64,000 bases of DNA, taken from Fidelibacterota bacterium. Its GTDB lineage: Bacteria; Fidelibacterota; UBA8477; JABMPR01. The DNA is taken from positions 1 through 64,000 of the forward strand of contig JAERTH010000050.1 in assembly GCA_016844955.1 (NCBI GenBank). Reading direction: 5' to 3'. A program made the translations under genes and the position numbers. The notes under the pieces are model-generated. The model did not search any database, was not told the DNA's origin, and was given only the letters and a program-made list of their open reading frames with translations. This document shows positions 50,015-57,767 of the stretch, in pieces. The stretch's first letter is position 1. Every line of letters starts with the position of its first letter.

Positions 50015-51118
50015 TTGGGCCACCAATTAAAAGCACTGATTGTAGATGATTCTGCAGTATACAGGAAAATCTTGAGTGAAATTCTTGCCGAACAAAGTGA
50101 AATTGATGTAGTTGGAACTGCCTCCAATGGTGAAATGGCTATCGCCAAGGCCAAGAAGTTAAATCCTGATCTCATCACCATGGATCTTGAGATGCCCATA
50201 ATGGATGGTCTGGAAGCCCTCCCCCTCCTTAAGAAGAATCATCCAGATACTGCCATAATCATGGTTAGCGCTCACACTACTTCAGGCGCCAAGACAACCA
50301 TGAAAGCGCTACAAGCTGGTGCCCTTGATTTCATCGCTAAGCCTGATCGCTCATCCATGGAAGCCAGTCGACTTGAAATTCAACAGCAGCTGCGCAATGT
50401 GTTGCGAGGCGTGATTTCAAAATTTCAAGTTCAATTCGCGCTTAAGGGTCGCACAAGCACGGCCCGCATAGAACCAGAACCAGAGCCAGAGCCGGTAGTT
50501 CCACCACCCAATTCCATTTCTCAGCGTATGGCCAAAATTACTGGCATGACTCGTCCTGAGATCATTGCCATTGGTATTTCAACGGGTGGACCTCAAGCGC
50601 TAACCAAGGTGATACCCCGTTTACCCGGCAACTTAAAACTACCTGTAGTAATTGTGCAGCACATGCCGCCTGTGTTTACCAAAGCCCTTGCCGATTCCTT
50701 ATCAAAAAACTGTGCTCTGGATGTTTTGGAAGCTGAAGATGGGCAAACACTGCAGGCTGGAAAAGTATATATCGCCCCCGGTGGCAAGCAGATGAAAATT
50801 ATTCGAACTGAAGGTATTGCTCAAATCGTCATAAATGATGACCCACCTGAAAACCACTGCAAACCCTCAGTGGACTATCTCTTCAGGTCTCTGACGTTCA
50901 CACATAAGGGAAACGTCCTCAGTATTATTATGACCGGGATGGGTAAGGACGGTGTCGTGGGTATGCGTTTATTGAAGCGTCTGGGAGCCAAAACCATTGC
51001 CCAGGACCAGCAATCCTGCACGGTCTTTGGAATGCCTTCAGAAGCCATCAAGTCTGGTGCTGTGGATAAGATTGTACCACTGGAAGATATGGCCAAAGAA
51101 ATACTTGGCAGTCTGTGA
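50015..51118 (+). CDS. cheB: Chemotaxis protein-glutamate methylesterase/deamidase CheB
   Basis: A 367-residue adaptation enzyme that removes receptor methyl groups once phosphorylated. The receiver has 'LIVDDSAVYRK' and D57 in 'LITMDLEMPIMDG'; a Pro/Glu linker (about 150-165) leads to the methylesterase domain with Ser in 'GISTGGPQAL', His in 'VVIVQHMPPVFT' and Asp in 'IMTGMGKDGVVG'. The start is TTG with AGGAG six bases upstream. It follows the second hemerythrin receptor by 13 bases. Confidence 0.96.
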   Translation: MGHQLKALIVDDSAVYRKILSEILAEQSEIDVVGTASNGEMAIAKAKKLNPDLITMDLEMPIMDGLEALPLLKKNHPDTAIIMVSAHTTSGAKTTMKALQAGALDFIAKPDRSSMEASRLEIQQQLRNVLRGVISKFQVQFALKGRTSTARIEPEPEPEPVVPPPNSISQRMAKITGMTRPEIIAIGISTGGPQALTKVIPRLPGNLKLPVVIVQHMPPVFTKALADSLSKNCALDVLEAEDGQTLQAGKVYIAPGGKQMKIIRTEGIAQIVINDDPPENHCKPSVDYLFRSLTFTHKGNVLSIIMTGMGKDGVVGMRLLKRLGAKTIAQDQQSCTVFGMPSEAIKSGAVDKIVPLEDMAKEILGSL

Positions 51119-51169
51119 TCTTCTATGAACCAGACATTCTCTCCCCGCTTGTCCGGACAGAGCTAAGCC

Positions 51170-52006
51170 ATGCGTAAAATCACTCCTGGCGAATTAAAAA
51201 TATTTATTCCCTATGTGAATCTACTCACTGGGATTGTGCTTGATCAAAGTAAAGCATATCTCGTGGAAAGTCGACTTGGACCACTACTGGACACGCTCCA
51301 GTGTGAAAATTACAGTCAACTCTACACAAAGGCCCGCAGCGACGCCTCAAAGCGAGTCGAAAAATCCATCATTGATGCCATCACCACCAATGAAACGTAT
51401 TTCTTTCGGGATAAGACACCGTTTGACCTCCTCAAATTCAAGATCCTCCCTGATCATATTGATAAGGTGAAGGCTGCCTCCCCCGCATTAAGACCAACAC
51501 TGAGTATCTGGAGTGCGGCCTGTTCAACCGGCCAGGAAGTCTACAGCATTGCCATGGTTCTCAAGGAAATGATACCTGATATCTCTCGCTGGCAAATCAC
51601 ACTTATGGGTGCTGATATTTCAGACGCCGCTGTCCAGCAAGCCAGCATGGGGCGCTATAGCAAAGTTGAGGTTGAACGTGGAATGGCTCCAGCCCAGATA
51701 CAGAAGTACTTTAATCAGGAAGGTAACCAGTGGAAGGTTAAGGATGAACTGCGGGCCATGGTCCAATTCAGCAAGGGAAATTTACTTCAGCCATTAATGG
51801 GTCTGCCGAAATTCGATATCATTCTTGCCCGCAACGTGGCGATCTACTTCAGTATGGAAAATCGCAAAATCATGTACTCCCAGATTGCCAATCAGTTAAA
51901 GCCAGGCGGAGCCCTTATGATCGGTGCCTCAGAATCTCTCATGGGTTTAACAGATCGTTTTGAACAGAAAAATTATATGAGTTCCACCTTTTACGCACTA
52001 AAATAG
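51170..52006 (+). CDS. cheR: Chemotaxis protein methyltransferase CheR
   Basis: A 278-residue SAM-dependent enzyme that methylates receptor glutamates. The N-terminal helical part includes 'DAITTNETYFFRDKTPFDLL'; the SAM site is 'IWSAACSTGQEVYSIAMVL', followed by 'GADISDAAVQQA', 'FDIILARNVAIYFSMENR' and 'LKPGGALMIGASESL'. Its start is 51 bases after cheB. With CheB it gives the system methylation-based adaptation, though none of the receptors here shows a CheR-docking tail. Confidence 0.96.
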   Translation: MRKITPGELKIFIPYVNLLTGIVLDQSKAYLVESRLGPLLDTLQCENYSQLYTKARSDASKRVEKSIIDAITTNETYFFRDKTPFDLLKFKILPDHIDKVKAASPALRPTLSIWSAACSTGQEVYSIAMVLKEMIPDISRWQITLMGADISDAAVQQASMGRYSKVEVERGMAPAQIQKYFNQEGNQWKVKDELRAMVQFSKGNLLQPLMGLPKFDIILARNVAIYFSMENRKIMYSQIANQLKPGGALMIGASESLMGLTDRFEQKNYMSSTFYALK

Positions 52007-52038
52007 TTTGAACCAATATCTCGAAGGAGAGATTGATC

Positions 52039-52401
52039 GTGTTGAATAAACGCATGCGAGTCCGAGTACCTTTCGATGTTGAGATACATTTTGATACCCC
52101 GGATGATCAGATCCGATCAAAGCAGTTGCAGGATATAAGTATGAATGGCCTCTACCTGGAGACTGATACTCCAGTTCAGATGGGGACTATTGGGACGATC
52201 AAGCTGCATCTGCAATCTGGAGATCAGCATATTATCATCACAGCCAACGGAAAAGTTACACGATCCATTGCAACTGATATGCACGCTCCCGGTGGTATCG
52301 GTATTGAGTTCACTGAGATTGATACTGAAAGCTCCATCCATCTATTCAATGTGATTAAATATCAGCTGAACGATGATGTAGACGATTCAACTGAGCGATA
52401 G
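52039..52401 (+). CDS. PilZ-domain protein (c-di-GMP binding)
   Basis: A 120-residue single PilZ domain. Both c-di-GMP motifs are intact: RxxxR in 'NKRMRVRVPFDV' and DxSxxG in 'LQDISMNGLYLE'. The GTG at 52039 follows AAGGAGA by seven to eight bases and is preferred over a TTG six bases earlier. It lies 32 bases after cheR, so c-di-GMP level probably feeds into the output of this chemosensory system. Confidence 0.88.
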   Translation: MLNKRMRVRVPFDVEIHFDTPDDQIRSKQLQDISMNGLYLETDTPVQMGTIGTIKLHLQSGDQHIIITANGKVTRSIATDMHAPGGIGIEFTEIDTESSIHLFNVIKYQLNDDVDDSTER

Positions 52402-52530
52402 CCCCCCATTATTATTTGCTGAGGGAGCTGGTAAAGACTATGATAAGCGCTAATTTTGCTTAACTAATGATAGGGTAAACCGATAATCTATGCGTGGGAA
52501 AAGTAGTATAACTAAAGGGGTAAAAACTTA

Positions 52531-53742
52531 ATGAGTCTCATGGTTGGCAGACAACCCATTTTGGATCACAATGGTATTACCTACGCCTACGAGTTGTTGT
52601 ATCGTGGTGATGCGGAGCATCCATTCAGCGATTTGCATGAAGATGAGGCCACCTCCAGTGTGATCAACAACTCCTTTTATTCTGCAGAATTTGGTAGTGT
52701 CAGTTCCGGGAAAAAAAGTTTTATCAACTTTACCTCCCAACTGATTATTGATGAAATATGGCGGGTGCTACCCAAGCAGAATGTTGTGATTGAACTTCTG
52801 GAAAATATAGAACCCACTCCTGAACTGATGGATTCATTAAAAAGCTTGAAAGCTCAGGGCTATACCCTGGCCCTGGACGATTTCGAGTACGATCCCAAGT
52901 TTGAGCCCCTCATAGAGCTGGCTGATGTGATTAAAGTTGATATCAGAATAAGTGATATGGCCACCGTAGAGAAAATGGCGAAGACGTATGTACCCCTGGG
53001 GATACGGATGTTGGCCGAAAAAGTGGAAACACTGCAGGAATTCAAAGATTGTCGCCGTTGGGGTTATACATTGTTTCAAGGATTTTTCTTTGCGCGTCCT
53101 GAAATTATAGAATCTGCACAACTCCCTGAATCCAAGGTTTCAAAACTACAACTCATGCAAAAGGTTCACCAGCCTGATATTGATTATAGTGATCTGGTGG
53201 ATGTCCTCAAATCTGATCCAAGCTTAACCATGAAACTGCTCAAGTATATCAATTCAGTTTCTATGGGCGTGCGTCATGAGATCACAAATCTCAGGCAGGC
53301 ATTGGCGCTTATCGGTCTGAATAACTTCAAAAAATGGGCATCCGTATTGATCATGGCCGCACTGGCGGAGGATAAACCACGCGAATTGATGAAACTTTCG
53401 CTTTTCCGAGGACGCTTCTGCGAGTTACTGAGTGATGAAATTGGACTCCGGGATCAGAGTTCAGAATATTTTCTCACAGGAATTTTTTCGCTCATGGATG
53501 CTGCATTAGGAAAGACTATGGAATCCCTGGTTACAGACCTGCCGCTTTCTGATGAAATTATTGAAACACTATTGGGCAATGAAACCAAAATCAGATCTGT
53601 ACTAGATCTCTCTCAAGCGCTTGAGTTAGACACTGATATCGAAAAATATATTGCCGGATTAAAGTGGCCCGTTCCCATGGCCAAGTTGTCCGAAATCAAT
53701 CAGGAAGCCATTAACTGGACCGATCAAATTCTGCGCCTCTAG
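52531..53742 (+). CDS. EAL-HDOD protein with degenerate EAL domain
   Basis: A 403-residue YuxH/CdgJ-type protein. In the EAL half (1-195) the catalytic motifs have decayed: 'YELLYRG' in place of EAL-L-R, 'LALDDFEYD' for DDFGTG and 'LAEKVETLQEF' for AEGVE, while the loop 'LFQGFFFARPE' is kept. It is thus unlikely to break down c-di-GMP and more likely a binding or signalling protein. The HDOD half (about 200-400, 'LVDVLKSDPSLTMKLLKYIN') is intact in style. It stands 129 bases after the PilZ gene with its own room for a promoter. Confidence 0.9.
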   Translation: MSLMVGRQPILDHNGITYAYELLYRGDAEHPFSDLHEDEATSSVINNSFYSAEFGSVSSGKKSFINFTSQLIIDEIWRVLPKQNVVIELLENIEPTPELMDSLKSLKAQGYTLALDDFEYDPKFEPLIELADVIKVDIRISDMATVEKMAKTYVPLGIRMLAEKVETLQEFKDCRRWGYTLFQGFFFARPEIIESAQLPESKVSKLQLMQKVHQPDIDYSDLVDVLKSDPSLTMKLLKYINSVSMGVRHEITNLRQALALIGLNNFKKWASVLIMAALAEDKPRELMKLSLFRGRFCELLSDEIGLRDQSSEYFLTGIFSLMDAALGKTMESLVTDLPLSDEIIETLLGNETKIRSVLDLSQALELDTDIEKYIAGLKWPVPMAKLSEINQEAINWTDQILRL

Positions 53743-53810
53743 CGAAACTTTTCTGTTCCATTCATTTTAATGAAATCGCGCAGGTGGATATCCTGCCTGG
53801 GTAGTATTGC

Positions 53811-54860
53811 CTAATTCGGGATGGTGATTTTAAAGCGACTGCCATCTCCAATAACACTGTCGAGATCAACGGTTGCACCAATAGTATCGAGGTACACGCG
53901 CACCAGTGATAACCCCAGACCTATGCCCTGATATTGTTTTGAATGGCCAATGCTGCCCTGATTAAACGCCATAAAGATGCTGCGTTGCATTTCATCATCC
54001 ATACCGGGACCAGAATCTTCAATCCGAATCTCGGTTCCAGCATCGGTTTTTTGAAGTTTGACTGATACGTGACCTTCCAGGGTGTATTTGACAGCGTTAT
54101 CAAGGAGATGCGAAATAGTCTGATTTAGGCAGTATGGGTCGGTTGTCGCCAGTAATTCCTGGACCGGGAGGTCAATTAGAAATTGCAGCCCTTTTGCTTT
54201 TGCCTGATCAAGGGTATTGTCTGTGTGCTCCTTAATTAGAGCGCCAACATCAATCGTCTCCATTTTCACCTCATAGGTTCCTGAGCTGAAATGTGAAATA
54301 TCAAGGATCTCCTGCATGGTTCGCGCCAGGCGATTTCCATTTTCTTGAATCAATTCAAAATAAAAATGTTGATCCTCACTGAGATTCCCCTCCAATTCAT
54401 CTCCCAGTAAGCCCATAAATCCCAGAAGTGAGTTCAAGGGTGTCCGGATCTCATGACTCATGTTATCCAGAAAGGCGGCCTTGAGCTTTTCACCCTCCTC
54501 GGCTTTTTCTTTGGCGGCACGTAAGGCAAGTTCATTCCTATGCAAGCGGGTGATGTCCATGCCCTGATACATTACCTCCTGCATATTTTCGCTAAAAAAT
54601 GATGACCAGATTATGACGCGGTCTGCGTATTCAATTCTCGTACTTGGAATACTGACGGCAGCAGCTTTACAGTTTTGAAAGATGTCTATGAAGTTTGGAG
54701 GCAATAAATCAGGAAAAGCGGATTCATCCAGACCCAATTTTCCAAGAAAATCCTGGGTAGCCTGGTTTAGATAAATCAGGGAACCAGTTAAATCGACAAT
54801 TATGATTGGGCTGGGATTACGTTCCAGGTAATTATTCTCACGGTTTGCTGTTTGTTTCAT
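53811..54860 (-). CDS. Soluble PAS-domain histidine kinase
   Basis: A 349-residue cytosolic kinase with no membrane segment. PAS is at about 10-105 ('NPSPIIIVDLTGSLIYLNQA'), a short coiled coil precedes HisKA with H136 in 'LDNMSHEIRTPLNSLLGF', and the HATPase domain has 'ISHLLDNAVKYTLEGHV', 'DSGPGMDDEMQ' and 'GIGLGLSLVRVYLDTIG'. It is the last gene of a minus-strand trio; the HEAT-receiver protein encoded first in that trio is its natural phosphoryl acceptor candidate. Confidence 0.92.
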   Translation of the reverse strand: MKQTANRENNYLERNPSPIIIVDLTGSLIYLNQATQDFLGKLGLDESAFPDLLPPNFIDIFQNCKAAAVSIPSTRIEYADRVIIWSSFFSENMQEVMYQGMDITRLHRNELALRAAKEKAEEGEKLKAAFLDNMSHEIRTPLNSLLGFMGLLGDELEGNLSEDQHFYFELIQENGNRLARTMQEILDISHFSSGTYEVKMETIDVGALIKEHTDNTLDQAKAKGLQFLIDLPVQELLATTDPYCLNQTISHLLDNAVKYTLEGHVSVKLQKTDAGTEIRIEDSGPGMDDEMQRSIFMAFNQGSIGHSKQYQGIGLGLSLVRVYLDTIGATVDLDSVIGDGSRFKITIPN

Positions 54861-54887
54861 TTTAAGTACCCGATAATTGGTAGTATG

Positions 54888-55298
54888 TTAGGTTTTGGGT
54901 TTGTACAGATTCATTCTCAGGGAAATTTTATTCCCCACTTGATTCAGTTCAATTTGCTGACAATACATCTGAAATATTGGAAATCCACGACCATGATCAT
55001 ATTCAGGGTCAGATTCTTTTTTCAGAATTGCTTGCCAGTCAAACCCTTGCCCCTGATCTTCAACCTCAATTTTGAATTGATCATTTACGATGGATACCCT
55101 GAGTTGGATCAACTGCTCGGGTTGGTTCCGATTTCCATGGAGAACTGAGTTATTCAGTGCTTCTCTCAAGACCAAATCCAGACCAAATCGATTGTAAGCT
55201 TCAAATTGGGAATCCAGGATTGATAAAAGCCCAACGACTTGAGCATTTACCTCATCCAGAGAGGAGTGAAATTTTCTGCTGTACTGAAATTCAGGCAT
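54888..55298 (-). CDS. RsbW-like serine kinase/anti-sigma type ATPase
   Basis: A 136-residue HATPase_c_2 protein. The N box 'VLREALNNSVLHGNRNQPE' and the G box 'VEDQGQGFDWQ' plus 'HGRGFPIFQMYC' match RsbW/SpoIIAB-type kinases. Such proteins phosphorylate a STAS partner and hold a target when the partner is phosphorylated. The STAS protein (39382-39666) and the PP2C phosphatase (37718-38908) complete the set at the far end of the island. No sigma factor gene is in the window, so the held target is unknown. It lies 20 bases after the HEAT-receiver gene. Confidence 0.9.
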   Translation of the reverse strand: MPEFQYSRKFHSSLDEVNAQVVGLLSILDSQFEAYNRFGLDLVLREALNNSVLHGNRNQPEQLIQLRVSIVNDQFKIEVEDQGQGFDWQAILKKESDPEYDHGRGFPIFQMYCQQIELNQVGNKISLRMNLYKPKT

Positions 55299-55318
55299 AG
55301 ATTATGGCGGCTACCATG

Positions 55319-56944
55319 TCAGGTATCCTCTGTAACCAATTCCATGGCTTCAGAAAGTTGATCTGCTGTAAACGGCTTATTTATCACTCTATTTACACCA
55401 GCTTCATAGGCCTTCTCGTGGTCAGCACCTTCGCTTTGGGTGGTAACCATTACAATGGGAAGTTCACTGCTCTTATATTTCTCGCGGATTTTCAGGGTTA
55501 ACTCAATCCCGGTCATTTCCGGCATATTCAAATCTGTGAATACGATCGATGGTTTACTTTCTAAAACTGCTTCCAAAGCCTTTACAGGGAACTCGTAAGT
55601 CTCAGCAGCCACATTTATTTTGTGAAATGTTTGTCTGAATATGCTCAGTATCATTTTTGAATCATCAACAACGACGACACGTTGCTCCTCTTGCTCACTG
55701 GTCTCGTCTTTGGTCTCAAGTTCAAGCTTCCACTCATCTTCCCCCAAAAGGTCAAATAGATTGTGGTAGTACGTTCTTGTATCTGGGTGTGCTTGATTTA
55801 TCAGGTAATTCTCAGCTTGCTTGCGAAAGGTGGTATGGGCATAAAGTGAGGCCACCATATCATCGGCAAACGCATTGAGAAACGCTTCGCAAATCGCTGG
55901 AATATTACTCTCAGAATCGTCAAGCATGTTTCGTATCCCATAGAGGACTACCTCATTGTGATTCGAGTTAAGCGCACGCGCGGCTGCTACACGAACAGAG
56001 GGTTCCTCATCGGATAGACCATTCACAATAGTAAATAGGCCCTTGTCGATTGCCAAAAATCCCAGGGCTTCATAAGCAGCAAAGCGAACATTGGAATCTG
56101 CAGGCAAATGGCGCAGTAATTTCTTTATGGGTCTCACCGCGATGGAATCCCCAATATCTCCCAGCATGTTCAATGCTTGAATGACAAAATCTGCATCCCA
56201 TGAGCTTAGGTTATTCATCAGGTGAGGTAGAAAGTTGCGTGGGGTGAGCAGAATCAGGATCTTGGCCCGTTTCCTGGTGGCAGCCCAGGGGCTATGCAAA
56301 CTATCTACGATGACTTTGTGGGCACTGGGTAATTTCATCCCATAGCAAGTTTGCAGAACCGTCCTATCCAGTTCCTCATGTTGACCGATGAGATGAATCA
56401 GACACTCCACGGCGTCTGCATTCTCCATGGCCCCAATACTGGTCACAATGGGAATCCAAGAAGCTTCATCACTTAAACTCACCAATGCGGACATGGCACG
56501 TGTGGCTTCACCGGTGCCTATTTCTATCAGTGCCTTTAGTAGCTCTGAACGAAGATCAGGATCCTTGGTCTCTCCATATTGATTTACTAAAGCAGAGACT
56601 ATACCTGCGGGCTGAATCTCCACCGCTAATTCAATGAGCAGTCCGGTATTGGCAATCTCTTTGTTCTTAAAAAGTTTGATAAGGCTCTCCGGTTGTTCAA
56701 CCACTTTTTCAAGCAGCATATCGAAGAGTTGCGCTTCGGGGATACCCAAGCCAAGATCATTGCCGGCGAGATAAGCCAGAACCTGAATGGAAAATTCTGA
56801 GTCAATTTTTGAAAGCTCCAGCAAAAAGCGATTCTGCTCAAGCGCATCCAAATGCCCGAGATGATTGATCAGGACTTTTATTTTGATGAAGTCCCGCTTT
56901 TGCAGGTTTTCTTTTAATTCGTTTATGAATGCTGATTCGTTCAT
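55319..56944 (-). CDS. HEAT-repeat protein with C-terminal receiver domain
   Basis: A 541-residue fusion. Residues 1-400 are a helical solenoid with HEAT-like units such as 'ALNMLGDIGDSIAVRPIKKL' and 'EEPSVRVAAARALNSNHNEV'. A linker with an acidic stretch (about 405-420) leads to a receiver domain with 'VVVVDDSKMI', phospho-acceptor Asp in 'IVFTDLNMPEMTG' and Lys in 'VINKPFTADQL'. The ATG at 56944 is chosen for the AAAGGA six bases upstream; the longer reading adds 19 residues without a ribosome site. HEAT solenoids bind proteins, so phosphorylation may control docking to a partner. It heads the minus-strand trio. Confidence 0.87.
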   Translation of the reverse strand: MNESAFINELKENLQKRDFIKIKVLINHLGHLDALEQNRFLLELSKIDSEFSIQVLAYLAGNDLGLGIPEAQLFDMLLEKVVEQPESLIKLFKNKEIANTGLLIELAVEIQPAGIVSALVNQYGETKDPDLRSELLKALIEIGTGEATRAMSALVSLSDEASWIPIVTSIGAMENADAVECLIHLIGQHEELDRTVLQTCYGMKLPSAHKVIVDSLHSPWAATRKRAKILILLTPRNFLPHLMNNLSSWDADFVIQALNMLGDIGDSIAVRPIKKLLRHLPADSNVRFAAYEALGFLAIDKGLFTIVNGLSDEEPSVRVAAARALNSNHNEVVLYGIRNMLDDSESNIPAICEAFLNAFADDMVASLYAHTTFRKQAENYLINQAHPDTRTYYHNLFDLLGEDEWKLELETKDETSEQEEQRVVVVDDSKMILSIFRQTFHKINVAAETYEFPVKALEAVLESKPSIVFTDLNMPEMTGIELTLKIREKYKSSELPIVMVTTQSEGADHEKAYEAGVNRVINKPFTADQLSEAMELVTEDT

Positions 56945-57094
56945 GCCAATCCTTTGCTCCAACGCATAAAATCTAACCCAATGATCTAAAATAACATACA
57001 CTTGCCCTCAACATATTTCAGATCATGATGACGAAGAAGTCATGTACCCAAAGTATCGTCCTTTGGCAAATAATCTTTAGTCTATTGACCCTCC

Positions 57095-57440
57095 TCTGAG
57101 GCAGAGGCTCTTGAAGCAGGGTTATGCTTTCAGCTTTTCATTTTTTACCACGAAGACATGAAGTCACAAAAGTACACCAAGTTGATTTTGTGCGGCTTTG
57201 TGTTTTGTGACTTTGTGGGTAGGCAGTAACCAAACTCTGGAGAAACAAACGTTTTTCCGCAACTCCACGCTTCTGAGACCCACGGAGGCTGAGGCTCCCG
57301 AAGCCGGGTTCTGGTTACGACCTTTGATTCCTACCACAAAGACACTGAGGCACTAAAGTGTACCAGGTATATTTAGTGCTTCTCCATATTTTGTGACTTT
57401 GTGGTGGAAGTTGAAGCCAATCTCTGGTGAAATTTTCTTT
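57095..57440 (+). repeat. Two diverged direct repeats of about 150 bp
   Basis: Copy A (about 57095-57250) and copy B (about 57280-57440) share GAGGCTC (57104/57291), ACCAC(G/A)AAGACA (57147/57333), TTTTGTGACTTTGTGG (57204/57390) and TCTGG (57236/57423), all at an offset of 186-187 bp. Within each copy ACCACRAAG and CTTTGTGG face each other, so each can fold. 'ACCACGAAGACA...' segments of this kind recur between genes in many environmental bacteria. The whole stretch 56945-57556 has no gene. Confidence 0.7.
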
Positions 57441-57519
57441 TAGTTGAATGTTTCGCATGGGCTGCGTTTGGGTAGTCAAGGAAGGAACCCGTCGTCGCCC
57501 TTCAGGCTATGCCGGGGTT

Positions 57520-57556
57520 ATGTATACACAATTCTAGAAGCGAAATGTGTATACAT
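57520..57556. repeat. 11-bp inverted repeat ATGTATACACA
   Basis: ATGTATACACA at 57520-57530 is mirrored exactly by TGTGTATACAT at 57546-57556, with a 15-base spacer, directly beyond the tRNA terminator. It could form a hairpin or be a two-site operator or recombination relic; nothing in the sequence decides between these. Confidence 0.6.
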
Positions 57557-57586
57557 AAAAAAAGCAAACGATTTCTCGTTTGCTTT
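57557..57586 (-). terminator. Terminator of the tRNA-Leu gene
   Basis: A perfect 11-bp stem (on the minus strand AAAGCAAACGA / TCGTTTGCTTT, loop GAAA) starts one base after the tRNA's last base and runs into seven T. This is a strong intrinsic terminator. Confidence 0.92.
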
Positions 57587-57587
57587 G

Positions 57588-57670
57588 TACCGCGGAGAGG
57601 GGTCGAACCTCCACAAGCTGAGCTTACTAGATCCTAAATCTAGCGCGTCTACCAATTCCGCCACCGCGGC
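57588..57670 (-). tRNA. tRNA-Leu, anticodon UAG
   Basis: An 83-base class II tRNA. The acceptor pair is GCCGCGG / CCGCGGT followed by discriminator A; this G1-U72 style and 'GGTGGCGGAATTGGTAGACG' are typical of bacterial tRNA-Leu. The anticodon stem-loop is CTAGA-TTTAGGA-TCTAG, giving TAG, which reads CUA. A long variable arm and the T arm with TTCGACC follow. The CCA end is not encoded. It stands alone with its own promoter and terminator. Confidence 0.95.
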
Positions 57671-57687
57671 CTTAAAAAAAGCGTCGA

Positions 57688-57715
57688 AAGATAGAAATGG
57701 AACGATGCGAGGCAA
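57688..57715 (-). promoter_or_regulatory. Candidate promoter of tRNA-Leu
   Basis: On the minus strand TTGCCT (57710-57715) and TATCTT (57688-57693) are spaced 16 bases apart, and the implied start is about ten bases before the tRNA. It lies between the terminator of the preceding gene and the tRNA, where a promoter is required. Confidence 0.45.
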
Positions 57716-57745
57716 CAAAAAGCCCCAGTAAATACTGAGGCTTTT
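57716..57745 (-). terminator. Terminator of the Por-sorted protein gene
   Basis: On the minus strand AAAAGCCTCAGTA and TACTGGGGCTTTT pair around a short loop (one A-C mismatch) and run into TTTTTG, 22 bases past the stop codon of the 57768-58979 gene. It has the form of an intrinsic terminator. Confidence 0.8.
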
Positions 57746-57767
57746 ATAATAAAAATTTCAGGTCTGA

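Noticed and set aside
57002..57556. Possible CRISPR array
   Set aside because: Repeats are long, only two, and diverged; there are no short regular repeats with unique spacers and no cas genes in the window.
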